Of a DNA stretch of 64,000 nucleotides, positions 1 to 13,963 are shown in pieces. The DNA lies in contig CAMBRK010000008.1 in assembly GCA_945870185.1 (NCBI GenBank), positions 35,702 through 99,701 of the forward strand. Direction: 5' to 3'. The stretch's first letter is position 1, and each line of letters opens with the position of its first letter. The DNA comes from Aureispira sp. CCB-QB1 (lineage in GTDB: Bacteria; Bacteroidota; Bacteroidia; Chitinophagales; Saprospiraceae). A model generated the notes under the pieces. That model was not told the origin of the DNA, did not search any database, and saw only the letters and a program-made list of their open reading frames with translations. Position numbers and translations under genes: made by a program.

Positions 1-6
1 AAATTC

Positions 7-39
7 AGGCTTATTCTCTTGTAGAGTAAGCCTTTTTTT
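7..39 (+). terminator. Rho-independent terminator of a gene left of the window
   Basis: An 11-base stem (aggcttattct at 7-17 against agagtaagcct at 23-33, with one G:T pair) is followed by a run of seven T. It lies just before the TonB receptor gene on the same strand, so it probably ends a gene outside the window. Confidence 0.75.
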
Positions 40-48
40 GTTGGTCAT

Positions 49-2091
49 ATGAATCACATCAATTTGTCTGATTTCCACTACTCTAGTATCGTCATCTGTA
101 CGTTTTGCGTACTGATGTTTGGTAGTGTAGGAATTAGCCAAGATACTATCTTTTCCAGGCAATCCATCGAAGAAATATTGGTCACCGCGAAGGTGAAACC
201 ATCAAAGAGCGTATTTAGTATGGAAAGCGATACCTTATCCTTGGCCCAACAAATGCTCCCTACTTTAAGGAACGCATTACAATCACAAGCAGGCATTCTT
301 GCTTTTAATCAGGAAAATTTTGCTCAGGATATTAGGATTTCTATTCGTGGTTTTGGATCGAGATCTGCATTTGGTATCCGTGGCATAAGAATTTTTCAAG
401 ATGGAATACCATTGACATCACCAGATGGTACATCGCAAATGGACGAAATCAATGTGCTCGAGATACAGTCTATGGATATATTTAAGTCAGGACTAGGTAC
501 CAGATTTGGAAATGGCTCGGGAGCTTCTATATCTCTAAAAACTACCGATTTTTTTAAGGGAGCACAAGTCTCTGCAGGCTTTAATTCTTGGGGAGCCTAT
601 TCTTTGGGCATAAAACATGGTATACAAAAGAGCAAAGTATCCAATGTGTTCTCAGCAGGGCATCAGTATTTTTTAGGAAAAAGAGAGCACTCACAATCAC
701 AGGTCACCACTATCTACAACAGGACAAGGGCGTTTTTTTCTGACAGGCTTCAAGTAGACTTCATAGGTGGTGCCTATTTTTCACCCAAAGGACAAGATCC
801 AGGAGCACTCAATGCTGAAGAATTTCTAGCTGACCGCTTTCAAGCAAATACCAGAAATAAACAATTTGACGCTGACGAAAGAGTACAAGGTCTCACCCTA
901 GCAGCAATTTCTAAATATTTTGTACATGACCAAGATGTGCTCAGGACCAGCATTTATTATAAAAAAAGGGATTTCAGTGCTCAACTCCCTACTGCTAATC
1001 GAGGTTGGGTTGATTTGCAACGAAATTTGACGGGGTTTTCTGTCAACTATGAATATAAAAGACTTCAAAACTGGTTATTAAATTTGGGGCTTAGTGGTGA
1101 CAATCAGCGCGATCACAGACAAAATGCAGCCAATAATGACGGCATCCAAGGAAATCTCCAAAGTGATCAAATTGAATCTGCAAGCAATGCAGCACTTTTT
1201 GCTCAATCTGTTTTCCAAAAGAATAGATGGGAAGTCCAGACTGTAATACGTTTTGACATCAATCAGTATTTATTGACTGATTTATTCAAATCCGATGGTA
1301 TTCAAAACGGTAAAATCTCTTATGCTAATGTCAATGGTGCGTTAGGGACTTCTTATGCTATCAATTCGAAGTGGGTTTGGCACGCCAATGTATCCAGTAC
1401 CTTTGAAATGCCTACACTCAACGAACTGTCCAACAATCCTCTTGACAACCAAGGGTTTAATACTACTCTGAATCCTGAAATCTCTTATCAGTATGAGACC
1501 GGAATTTCGTTTCAAAATGGTCAGAAATTACATAGCAACATCAATTTATTTTGGATTAATACTACACAGCAAATTTCAGGATATGAGCTTGCCCAGAATC
1601 CAGGTCGAATTTTCTATCAAAACATAGGCAATACTATCCGAAAGGGAGTCGAAACCAACTTTCGTATGGAATGGTCTAAAAACTATTTTACAGCAGCAAA
1701 CTACACTTACTCTCATTTTACTTATGAAAACTTCAGTTTCGGAGCTAGAGATTTATCCGGAAATTTTCAACCGTTGATACCTAAACATAAAATATACATG
1801 ACTGTCGGTTTAGCCATAGCAAATATATTTCGTTTTGAATTGACAGGTGGATACAACCATAAATTATATTTGGATGATGCCAATCTGACTACCATCCAAG
1901 GATACGGAGAATGTCACCTAGCAATACACACCCACGAAAAGATAAGTAAAAGGATTACTGCAGGTATTCAAATACAAAACCTGTTTAATCTATTGGAATA
2001 TTCAAACTTCAGAGCTAATGCCGCTTTTAGTAGATATTATGAAGCGGCTTCTCCCCAGTATTTAGGTGTTATGATGAGATATACTTATTGA
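49..2091 (+). CDS. TonB-dependent outer-membrane receptor
   Basis: This is an outer-membrane active transporter powered by TonB/ExbBD. An N-terminal hydrophobic segment (residues about 12-30) is the signal peptide. A TonB-box-like EEILVTA at residues 41-47 is followed by a plug domain (about 55-165) with the usual IRGFGSRSAFGIRG and DGIPLTSPDG motifs. The rest is a beta-barrel ending in an aromatic-rich strand (RYTY). At 680 residues it is compact and lacks the N-terminal carboxypeptidase-like domain of SusC-type receptors, so it resembles siderophore or metal-complex receptors (FecA/Fiu style). The substrate cannot be told. No SusD partner or metal gene lies next to it, and a terminator precedes it, so it is probably transcribed alone. 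Confidence 0.9.
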   Translation: MNHINLSDFHYSSIVICTFCVLMFGSVGISQDTIFSRQSIEEILVTAKVKPSKSVFSMESDTLSLAQQMLPTLRNALQSQAGILAFNQENFAQDIRISIRGFGSRSAFGIRGIRIFQDGIPLTSPDGTSQMDEINVLEIQSMDIFKSGLGTRFGNGSGASISLKTTDFFKGAQVSAGFNSWGAYSLGIKHGIQKSKVSNVFSAGHQYFLGKREHSQSQVTTIYNRTRAFFSDRLQVDFIGGAYFSPKGQDPGALNAEEFLADRFQANTRNKQFDADERVQGLTLAAISKYFVHDQDVLRTSIYYKKRDFSAQLPTANRGWVDLQRNLTGFSVNYEYKRLQNWLLNLGLSGDNQRDHRQNAANNDGIQGNLQSDQIESASNAALFAQSVFQKNRWEVQTVIRFDINQYLLTDLFKSDGIQNGKISYANVNGALGTSYAINSKWVWHANVSSTFEMPTLNELSNNPLDNQGFNTTLNPEISYQYETGISFQNGQKLHSNINLFWINTTQQISGYELAQNPGRIFYQNIGNTIRKGVETNFRMEWSKNYFTAANYTYSHFTYENFSFGARDLSGNFQPLIPKHKIYMTVGLAIANIFRFELTGGYNHKLYLDDANLTTIQGYGECHLAIHTHEKISKRITAGIQIQNLFNLLEYSNFRANAAFSRYYEAASPQYLGVMMRYTY

Positions 2092-2460
2092 TTTAAAGGT
2101 GATACGGTCATTTTTTTTTGTCAGATTTATCTTATGTATACCCAATGGGAAACTACTTATTTTTATGGACAAATCAAAACTTCAATTTAGCCAAAAGTGG
2201 TATAAAAAACATACATTTGGACGCATTTAAATAATAAATATGTATATTAAACAGAAATAAAGTCATATGAAAAAGGAGCTTATTTTCATCACTAATTCTA
2301 AGCTAGATTTTAATCAAAACAAAGCAGTCAATTATTTTTTTCAGATATATCCATTTTGTATCCAATTGTACCCAATTGCAAAGGTAGGAGATTTTATGTA
2401 GGGAACAATTTAAAAGGCTGTCTAAAAATCTTTGTTTAAACTCTCAAACAGGAAAAACAT
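2092..2460. other. Intergenic stretch without a recognisable gene
   Basis: This 369-base AT-rich spacer lies between two convergent transcription units (TonB receptor and toxin gene). It contains loosely related short motifs (tacccaatggg, gtatccaattgtacccaatt) but no open frame of note and no clear hairpin with a T-run. Confidence 0.5.
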
Positions 2461-2718
2461 TTATTTATAGATTTTTTTCCTGTGACCCAATTCAATTATA
2501 TCTACAATAAGAATTTCTTCCAAAATATCATAAATCACCCTATAATTTCCATATCTGATTCTATACCCATCTCGCCCTTGTAACTTTTTATAACCAAATG
2601 GTCTAGGATTTTCCTCAAGACTAACAATACTTTCTATGATCCCTTCTGATATCTTTTCAGGAAGTCTATCAAGTTGTTTCACTGCTTTTTTAGATAAAAC
2701 AACGGTATATTTAGACAT
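2461..2718 (-). CDS. RelE/ParE-family toxin
   Basis: This 85-residue protein has the RelE/ParE fold signature: an N-terminal strand (YTVVLSKKAVKQLDRLP), two helices, then NPRPFGYKKLQGRDGYRIRYG and a C-terminal IIELGHRKKIYK. RelE-type toxins cleave mRNA in the ribosome; ParE-type ones poison gyrase. The RIRYGNYRVIYDI strand and the terminal HRKKIY basic/aromatic cluster fit the RelE/YoeB-like mRNA interferase side better. It overlaps the end of the upstream antitoxin gene by 8 bases, which implies translational coupling. Identification as a type II toxin is firm; the target is inferred. Confidence 0.88.
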   Translation of the reverse strand: MSKYTVVLSKKAVKQLDRLPEKISEGIIESIVSLEENPRPFGYKKLQGRDGYRIRYGNYRVIYDILEEILIVDIIELGHRKKIYK

Positions 2719-2917
2719 GTAATTTTTGTCTGGATTTCAAATAATCAGATAAAAGTATCCTTTCGCCATCATCATCTCTTTTTGCTTCATCATACAGTTT
2801 GACATCTTCCAATTCATCCAACTCCTCCATTATAGCTTCGAATTCATCTATAGGAAGCACTACGCTTAATTTTACACCATTGACATCTGTTATAAATTGT
2901 GGATTGATGGTTGCCAT
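2711..2917 (-). CDS. Antitoxin of the RelE-type pair
   Basis: This 68-residue acidic protein precedes and overlaps the toxin gene, the usual order in type II modules. The first half (NPQFITDVNGVKLSVVLPIDEFEAIMEELDE, written here in pieces: positions 5-35) resembles Phd/RelB-type antitoxins, in which a short DNA-binding N-terminus is followed by a toxin-binding acidic helix. Such antitoxins neutralise the toxin and repress their own promoter. No operator could be picked out with certainty in the 216 bases upstream. Confidence 0.82.
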   Translation of the reverse strand: MATINPQFITDVNGVKLSVVLPIDEFEAIMEELDELEDVKLYDEAKRDDDGERILLSDYLKSRQKLHV

Positions 2918-3133
2918 AATTTTATGATATTATATTGTTAGATAAACGTTGTTTTATTGAGAAATGTTCCTGTGGCTTTGAAAAGTTAAAAAATATAGAT
3001 CTAACAGTAAAACTGATAGCATCGATATCCTAATTAGTAATCCGTTAAATAGTGTCACAGAGCGGAGAAACATTCTTCGATAGTAATCATAACATCTCTA
3101 ATCTCGAAAATATTCATTCCCATAAATATCGAG

Positions 3134-4642
3134 TCATCCTCTTTTTCCATTAGGTAATTCGAATTCGGCGTAGAAAAAATTGAATTTCTCTAATTTAATA
3201 TATTTTGCCTTTTTGTTTTGCGGATAATATCCATAAAGATTGTTTTCTTTGTATCTTATAGGATGATTATATCCGAAAGCCTCGATTTCCCCTTCAAATA
3301 GTGTCTTGATTTCGACATCATCTTTGAAGTTATCTATAAGAATGGTTAAGCTGTCCTTTTCTACTTGAGATTTAGTATAGTATTTTTTAGAGAACAATTC
3401 ATTTTTATGGGCTTCATTTTTATTTATGATTGATACTAATTTTGAATTGTTTGAAGTCTTTATTAAATAAGTACTATATGGAAAAGAAAAGACAGTAAAT
3501 AGATTGGAATAATCATTGTAACTTAGTTCTGTATTATTGTTTAAAAATTTTATTGAATCAACTATTTTATCATTTAATATTTGAGTAGATTCTTTATAAT
3601 AAAATGACAGATCGTTTTCAGATACTTTTATTTCTTTAATAGCTCCATCTTGAAATACAATTTTTCTTTTTGTTGTGGCAATGTTTCCGCAAACTCCCAA
3701 GTTAGGTTTAGTAAAAGTATCGTGCAATTTCCCATTGAAATCCATCCACTTTAATTTATTTCCAATGATAAATTGCGTAACATAATTGGAATCACAAGCA
3801 GCTTTAATCTTTGTCATTTTCAAATGAGTGTCAATAACGAAAGTTTCTTTTTCAGTTACACCAATGATGTAATTTCTTGATAATCTGATATTTTTAAAAG
3901 CTTGAGCAATAATTTTTTCATTAAATAATTTATCGTATAAATATGCCGAATCGTTTTCATCTTTTATACGGTAAAATTTATTTGCATCCCAATTGCTGAG
4001 AAAACCAACCGAATCAATTTTATTGGCACTGGGGTAATAAAATTTATGTTCATTGGTAACAATACTTACATTTTTAGTAGGAATAATATAACCTGATAAA
4101 GAACCATCTTCATCAACAAGTCCAATTATAAAGTATTTATTATTTATTCTAATGTAAACAAAACTCCAAAAATTGGCATCATCAAACACTATGCGATCAC
4201 ATGAACTAAAAGATTTTCTATATCCTATTAAAGAAAATAAGTTTTTGCTGTGATACTGCAAATAAGAATGGTAATTATTATTTACCCGCTTTTCTTCATT
4301 TTCAAATTTTAATCCTTTAACCCATTTATCTATTTTACTTATTGATGTAAATTTTTGAATTTCGTCTTCTTTTACTATTAAACTGTCATCCAATGATAAA
4401 TCTGATATTTTGCTTTTTAAGACTAATTGAAAATGATGATCATATATTTTTATTGGAATTATTTCGCAAGCATATTCATTGATTCCACTTTTTTTGTAAA
4501 AAATTACATCTCCATTATTTATGTAAATCTTATCAATTTTAATATCAATCACTGTTTGGCTAGTCAATTCTAATGACATCAAAATCATTCCAATTACTAA
4601 ATAAAATGCAAATAGTTTCAAACTGAGCCTACGTATTACCAT
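3134..4642 (-). CDS. Exported protein of unknown function
   Basis: I do not recognise this family. The start at 4642 is chosen because it gives a compact basic-hydrophobic signal peptide (MVIRRLSLKLFAFYLVIGMI... followed by SLELTSQ); an in-frame ATG lies 36 bases further upstream. The mature part, about 475 residues, is rich in beta-strand-like alternation, Lys, Asn and Tyr, with no transmembrane segment and no T9SS tail visible. Repeated short patterns of the kind YxxKxxxNxxxIxxxF suggest a propeller or beta-repeat protein, but this is only an impression. The gene is more AT-rich than its neighbours, which may mean recent acquisition. It stands alone, with valS starting its 3' end just upstream on the same strand map. 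Confidence 0.7.
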   Translation of the reverse strand: MVIRRLSLKLFAFYLVIGMILMSLELTSQTVIDIKIDKIYINNGDVIFYKKSGINEYACEIIPIKIYDHHFQLVLKSKISDLSLDDSLIVKEDEIQKFTSISKIDKWVKGLKFENEEKRVNNNYHSYLQYHSKNLFSLIGYRKSFSSCDRIVFDDANFWSFVYIRINNKYFIIGLVDEDGSLSGYIIPTKNVSIVTNEHKFYYPSANKIDSVGFLSNWDANKFYRIKDENDSAYLYDKLFNEKIIAQAFKNIRLSRNYIIGVTEKETFVIDTHLKMTKIKAACDSNYVTQFIIGNKLKWMDFNGKLHDTFTKPNLGVCGNIATTKRKIVFQDGAIKEIKVSENDLSFYYKESTQILNDKIVDSIKFLNNNTELSYNDYSNLFTVFSFPYSTYLIKTSNNSKLVSIINKNEAHKNELFSKKYYTKSQVEKDSLTILIDNFKDDVEIKTLFEGEIEAFGYNHPIRYKENNLYGYYPQNKKAKYIKLEKFNFFYAEFELPNGKRG

Positions 4643-4747
4643 TATGAAATTTTCCAGATTCATGTTAAACGTTAACATGGAATAATTATTTAATTACAAA
4701 GCATGTTAAAATCATTCAAAATTCAACATTCTATTAGTTCGAATCGT

Positions 4748-7378
4748 TCACACCATCTCTTCCAATCTCCTAATATCATCCTCCAATATCTTGATCCTTT
4801 CCTGTCCATCAGCGAGTTTGGCTTTTTCTTTGGCTACTACTGCTTCGGGTGCTCCACTTACAAATCGTTCATTGCTGAGTTTGCCTTGTACTGATGCTAC
4901 GAATCCTATTTGATACTCTAGTTCTTTGCGTTTTTCGTCGAGTTCTGCAGCTACATCCATGGCTTGCTCCATGGCGACGATACACTTTTCCGTACCAGAA
5001 ATAAATCCGATGCCTGCGGTGTTTTCGTCTGCTGTGATGGCGATTTGTTTGAGATTGCCGAGTTTGATGCAGATGTCCGACCATCCAGATTGTGCCAGAA
5101 GAACATCGGATCTTTCGCTTTTTACTAAGAATACATCGAGCTCATCCTTCATCTTGATACCATTTTTGTTGCGGATATCTCGGATGTTGGTGATGATGTC
5201 TTTGGCTTGCTCTACTCGATCTATGATGGTCTGATCAAAATTGCCTGGCTTCGGATAGCTGCTCAAAATACAGTCGTCTCCGGCAGCTCTTTCTCGGAGT
5301 GCGTGCCAAATTTCTTCCGTGATGAATGGCATAAATGGATGCATCAACGAACATATGTGACTGAATAGTTCGATGGTGTTTTCTTTAGTTTGTGGTGCCA
5401 TTTTTTCTCCAAAACCAGGTTTTACCATTTCCAAATACCAAGAACAAAAGTCTGTCCACACAAAACTATAAATACTGATCAAAGCTTCTGAAAGTCTATA
5501 TTCCTTAAAGTTTTTGTCGATATCTACTGCCAATGATATCAATTTATGCTGCATCCATTGGAAGGCTAGTGTTTCGCCTTCACTTGTCTTGAGATTGTTA
5601 TCTATTTCCCAACCATCTACGAGACGAAGGGCATTCCATATCTTATTACTAAAGTTACGACCTTGCTCTACTAATTTATCATCATATAACAAATCACCTC
5701 CTGCAGGAGAACAAGATAACATACCAAAACGAACACCATCAGCTCCAAATTCTTCTATCAATTGAAGTGCATCAGGACTATTGCCCAATTGTTTGGACAT
5801 TTTGCGCCGTTGTTTATCACGAACCATTCCCGTGAAATAGACATGTTCAAAAGGTCGTTTGCTTTCCCATTCGTAGCCAGCCATGACCATTCTCGCTACC
5901 CAAAGGAAGATGATATCCCAGCCTGTCACAAGTACAGAAGTCGGATAATAATAATCTAGTTCTTTCCGATTATTGAAACCATCAAACACGGATATTGGCC
6001 ACAACCAGGACGAAAACCAAGTATCGAGTACGTCTTCATCTTGTCTCAAATCATCAGCAGTTATAGATTGATATTTTTCTTTTGCCATTGCCAATGCTTC
6101 CGCAGCTGTTTCCGCAACAAAAATATCTTCACCATAATAATAAGCCGGAATCCTGTGTCCCCACCAAAGCTGACGGGAGATACACCAATCCTTGATATTA
6201 TCCATCCAGTGACGGTAGATATTCTTTTGATTCTTAGGGAAAAACTCTACTTCATCTTTGGCAACGGCTTCAGCAGCAGGACCAGCAAGCGCTTTCATGT
6301 CTACATACCATTGAAGTGACAATCTTGGTTCGATCACAGCATTGGTTCGCTCTGACCTACCTACATTATTTTGGTAATCTTCGATTTTATGGATGTGTTC
6401 AGCTGATTCGAGATCTTTGGCAAACTTTTTCCGGACTACAAATCTATCTTCACCGATATAAACTTGAGCATCTATACTCATGGTGCCATCTTCATTAAAT
6501 ACATCGACCACTTCGAGATCATGACGTTTGCCTATTTCGTAGTCATTGACATCATGCGCAGGAGTCACTTTGAGCGCTCCGGTACCGAATTCCATATCGA
6601 CATACGTATCTCTGATGATCGGAATGACACGACCTATGATGGGTACAATGATGCTTTTCCCTTCCAAATGTGCATATCTCGGATCGTCAGGATGTACAGC
6701 CACTGCAGTATCTCCGGGGATTGTCTCCGGCCTAGTCGTCGCTATCGTGATATATTCGTCAGCATCAGACACCTTATATTTGACATGATATAACTTGGAA
6801 TTTTCATTGCCAAAAATCACTTCTTCATTGGACAAAACCGTTTTGGCTTCGGGATCCCAATTGACCATACGTTTGCCACGATAGAGCTTATTTTTTTTGT
6901 ACAAATCAACAAAGACCTTAATGACGGCTTCTGATCTTACTTCATCCATGGTAAATGCGGTACGATCCCAATCGCAAGAAGCACCTAGTTTTTGGAGTTG
7001 TTTTAATATGATACCTCCATATTCTTCTTTCCATTCCCACGCATATTCCAGGAACTTTTCACGAGTGAGATCCCCTTTTTTGATGCCTTTTTCGCGGAGC
7101 ATTTTGACTACTTTGGCTTCTGTAGCTATAGATGCATGGTCTGTACCCGGTACCCAACAAGCGTTTTTACCATCCATCCTCGCTTTTCTGATCAGGATAT
7201 CTTGGATGGTATTATTGAGCATGTGTCCCATGTGAAGTACACCGGTGACATTGGGTGGTGGTATGACGATACTAAAAGCTTCTCTTTTGTCAGGTTCGGA
7301 ATGAAAATATTTTTTATCCATCCAATGGCTGTACCATTTTTGCTCTACTTCCGAAGGATTATATCTTGGTGAAATCAT
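4748..7378 (-). CDS. valS: Valyl-tRNA synthetase
   Basis: This enzyme charges tRNA-Val with valine in the cytoplasm. The class I signatures are present: PPPNVTGVLHMGHMLN (HIGH motif, about residues 39-54) and RKMSKQLGNSPD (KMSKS-type loop, about 515-530). Between them lies the CP1 editing domain with TTRPETIPGDTAVAVHPDD. The tRNA-binding anticodon domain follows, and the C-terminus is the coiled coil typical of ValS (KRKELEYQIGFVASVQGKLSN and after). The length of 876 residues is normal. It lies 32 bases downstream of the histidine-phosphatase lipoprotein gene on the same strand and may be co-transcribed with lysA. Confidence 0.98.
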   Translation of the reverse strand: MISPRYNPSEVEQKWYSHWMDKKYFHSEPDKREAFSIVIPPPNVTGVLHMGHMLNNTIQDILIRKARMDGKNACWVPGTDHASIATEAKVVKMLREKGIKKGDLTREKFLEYAWEWKEEYGGIILKQLQKLGASCDWDRTAFTMDEVRSEAVIKVFVDLYKKNKLYRGKRMVNWDPEAKTVLSNEEVIFGNENSKLYHVKYKVSDADEYITIATTRPETIPGDTAVAVHPDDPRYAHLEGKSIIVPIIGRVIPIIRDTYVDMEFGTGALKVTPAHDVNDYEIGKRHDLEVVDVFNEDGTMSIDAQVYIGEDRFVVRKKFAKDLESAEHIHKIEDYQNNVGRSERTNAVIEPRLSLQWYVDMKALAGPAAEAVAKDEVEFFPKNQKNIYRHWMDNIKDWCISRQLWWGHRIPAYYYGEDIFVAETAAEALAMAKEKYQSITADDLRQDEDVLDTWFSSWLWPISVFDGFNNRKELDYYYPTSVLVTGWDIIFLWVARMVMAGYEWESKRPFEHVYFTGMVRDKQRRKMSKQLGNSPDALQLIEEFGADGVRFGMLSCSPAGGDLLYDDKLVEQGRNFSNKIWNALRLVDGWEIDNNLKTSEGETLAFQWMQHKLISLAVDIDKNFKEYRLSEALISIYSFVWTDFCSWYLEMVKPGFGEKMAPQTKENTIELFSHICSLMHPFMPFITEEIWHALRERAAGDDCILSSYPKPGNFDQTIIDRVEQAKDIITNIRDIRNKNGIKMKDELDVFLVKSERSDVLLAQSGWSDICIKLGNLKQIAITADENTAGIGFISGTEKCIVAMEQAMDVAAELDEKRKELEYQIGFVASVQGKLSNERFVSGAPEAVVAKEKAKLADGQERIKILEDDIRRLEEMV

Positions 7379-7410
7379 TAAAAACTTATTGAATTAACAG
7401 AATATTGGGT

Positions 7411-8019
7411 TTAGTACCTTAATGTATACACATCAGAAAGGCCAGATTTTTTCAAAACAACGATCACAAAATTGCCATAATCGGAATCGTCAAAAGTCTT
7501 TGTGAAGACGTCTTTTTCCGCTAGGGTATTAGTGATCGAAGGAATGGTATTGGAGTGGCCAACCATAAAGATTCTATTGTGTTCGTCCGATGTTTTTACT
7601 TTTTCCAGGATTTCTCTGAGTCCTTTGTTTTCATAAGGAAGGATACTCATGGCTTTGATATCTGCCAACGAATCTACGGTAAACATCGTCCTGAGCGTCA
7701 ATGTAGAATAAATAGCGTCTACTCTAGTACCTCTCATAATATCCGCCACTTTGGTCGCTCTTTTGAGTCCTTCCTCAGTCAAAGGTGGTTCATCTTTGAT
7801 GGATGTATCTTTTTCAGCATGTCGTATTAGATAGAAAATCTTTGAAATGCTATCTTCGTTCAATACAAATTCCATACTATCTTCAAAAATGAGCTTATTG
7901 GATTGGATCGATCTCAAGGTTTTACCATTGATATCCACTATTTTGGTTTCTTGCCTACAAGAAGATACAGCAACAACCAAAAAAACAATAAATAAGTAAT
8001 ATTGAATCTTATTGAACAT
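7411..8019 (-). CDS. Histidine-phosphatase (phosphoglycerate-mutase-like) lipoprotein
   Basis: A lipoprotein signal (FLVVAVSSC, Cys about residue 21) precedes a histidine phosphatase superfamily domain. The catalytic motif is YLIRHAEKD (about 63-71), followed by LTEEGLKRA, STLTLRT and the second catalytic His in MVGHSNTIP. This small branch (SixA/PhoE-like) removes phosphate from small molecules or proteins; the lipobox places it in the periplasm or outer-membrane inner leaflet. Its ATG lies inside the last codons of lysA, an 11-base overlap, so it is translationally coupled to lysA. The substrate is unknown. Confidence 0.88.
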   Translation of the reverse strand: MFNKIQYYLFIVFLVVAVSSCRQETKIVDINGKTLRSIQSNKLIFEDSMEFVLNEDSISKIFYLIRHAEKDTSIKDEPPLTEEGLKRATKVADIMRGTRVDAIYSTLTLRTMFTVDSLADIKAMSILPYENKGLREILEKVKTSDEHNRIFMVGHSNTIPSITNTLAEKDVFTKTFDDSDYGNFVIVVLKKSGLSDVYTLRY

Positions 8020-9346
8020 GATGGTCTAAAGTTTTTGGGTCTACATTAATGCTATTTTCTAATTCGAATGAGTTCAAATCTGACATAGGTGATTGAAGGG
8101 ATTTGGGCTCACCAAAAATATCGAGATTTACCTGATTTCTCAAGATGTCTTCCAAGTTTTCTCTTTCTCTGATCAGATAATCCTTACCTTCATGGATCAA
8201 AACTTCTGCAGGTCTATACCGCGAGTTATAGTTGGAAGCCATTGTAAAGCAGTATGCTCCAGCATTTTTGAAAGCTAGGATATCACCTTCATTGATTTCG
8301 GTCATTTTTCTGTTGACTCCAAAGGTATCCGTTTCACAAATATAACCTACAATATTGTACACTCGTTGACGTCCTTCAGTCTTAGAAATATTGATGATTT
8401 TATGGTAAGAATCATATAGCATAGGTCTGATCAAATGATTTAGTCCTGAGTCCACACCCGCAAAAACAGTAGAAGTAGTTTGTTTTACCACATTGACCTT
8501 AACTAAGAAAGTACCCGATTCACTCACTAAAAATTTGCCGGGTTCAAACATCAACGTTAAGTTTCTGCCATAATCGTAGGTAAACTTCTTAAACCGCTGT
8601 CCTATTTTTTCACCCAACTCTTCGATATCAGTTTCAATATCTTCTTCTTTGTATGGTACTTTAAAACCACTGCCAAAATCAATATAATTCAGATCTTTGA
8701 ATTCTGCTGCAACCTCAAAAAGTATCTCTGCGCCTTGCAAAAACACATCGATATCCATGATGTCGCTGCCCGTATGCATATGGATACCTTCTACTACCAT
8801 TTCGTGAGCCTTTACTATACGATGAATATGTGGCGTCTGATGAAATGAAATTCCAAATTTAGAATCAATATGTCCAACAGAAATTTTGCTGTTTCCACCA
8901 GCCATAATATGCGGATTGATACGAATACAAACCGGATAATGTGGATACATACTACCAAATTGTTCCAAAATAGAAAGGTTATCAATATTGATCTTGACAC
9001 CTAAAGTTACTGCCTGTGATATTTCTTCAATAGAGACACAATTGGGCGTGTAGATTATGTCTTCGGGTCTAAAACCTGCTAATAATCCAACCTTAACTTC
9101 TTGTATGGACACTGTATCCAAACCTGCTCCCAAAGACTTAAAAAACTTAAGTACAGAAATATTATTTAAGGCTTTACAGGCATAATTGATTTTTAGCTTC
9201 TTCAGATCAAAAGCATTGACCAATCTATCATATTGTTTTTTCATTATCGATGTCTCGTAAATATACAACGGACATTCATACTTTTCACCCAACTGCAATG
9301 GGTCTATCCCTCCTTCTAAAAGGTATTGATTATTATTCAGATACAT
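8009..9346 (-). CDS. lysA: Diaminopimelate decarboxylase
   Basis: This PLP enzyme turns meso-diaminopimelate into lysine, the last step of lysine synthesis. It shows the fold III pattern: KINYACKALNN with the PLP lysine (about residue 50), HTGSD, the IDFGSGFKVPY glycine motif, EPGKFLVSESG, and CETDTFG near the C-terminus (active-site Cys). The start at 9346 is preferred. An in-frame TTG at 9367 exists, but it is the last part of a TATCTTTG promoter box and so is unlikely to be translated. The gene leads a minus-strand group with the phosphatase and perhaps valS. Confidence 0.95.
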   Translation of the reverse strand: MYLNNNQYLLEGGIDPLQLGEKYECPLYIYETSIMKKQYDRLVNAFDLKKLKINYACKALNNISVLKFFKSLGAGLDTVSIQEVKVGLLAGFRPEDIIYTPNCVSIEEISQAVTLGVKINIDNLSILEQFGSMYPHYPVCIRINPHIMAGGNSKISVGHIDSKFGISFHQTPHIHRIVKAHEMVVEGIHMHTGSDIMDIDVFLQGAEILFEVAAEFKDLNYIDFGSGFKVPYKEEDIETDIEELGEKIGQRFKKFTYDYGRNLTLMFEPGKFLVSESGTFLVKVNVVKQTTSTVFAGVDSGLNHLIRPMLYDSYHKIINISKTEGRQRVYNIVGYICETDTFGVNRKMTEINEGDILAFKNAGAYCFTMASNYNSRYRPAEVLIHEGKDYLIRERENLEDILRNQVNLDIFGEPKSLQSPMSDLNSFELENSINVDPKTLDHHVQ

Positions 9347-9364
9347 TAAAAATAATTTGGATGG

Positions 9365-9392
9365 CAAAGATAAAAATAAAATTCAAAGCCAA
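9365..9392 (-). promoter_or_regulatory. Bacteroidetes-type promoter of lysA
   Basis: On the minus strand, TTG (9390-9392) and TATCTTTG (9365-9372) are 17 bases apart, matching the TTG/TAnnTTTG consensus of Bacteroidota sigma factors. Transcription would start near 9358, a dozen bases before the lysA ATG at 9346. Confidence 0.6.
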
Positions 9393-9563
9393 GCCTTATA
9401 AAAGGCATTAACCTTTTATTTAAGCCATAAATTCAATAGTAAAAAATGAGTGGATACCAAAATTATATCATATTTAGATAAAATTCCGTTCAAAATATAA
9501 TTCTGTACATTCATTTACAGAATATCTAAAAAAAAATCGAACTTTGCAGGTTATTACTCGTAA

Positions 9564-13954
<4,391 letters not shown>

Positions 13955-13963
13955 AGTCGGCTT

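Noticed and set aside
4735..4752. agttcgaatcgtt, another tRNA T-loop-like phrase
   Set aside because: No pairing arms in the right places and it lies at the 3' end of valS.
4869..5234. Open frames on both strands within valS
   Set aside because: They overlap a complete, strongly conserved valyl-tRNA synthetase gene and show no family features.
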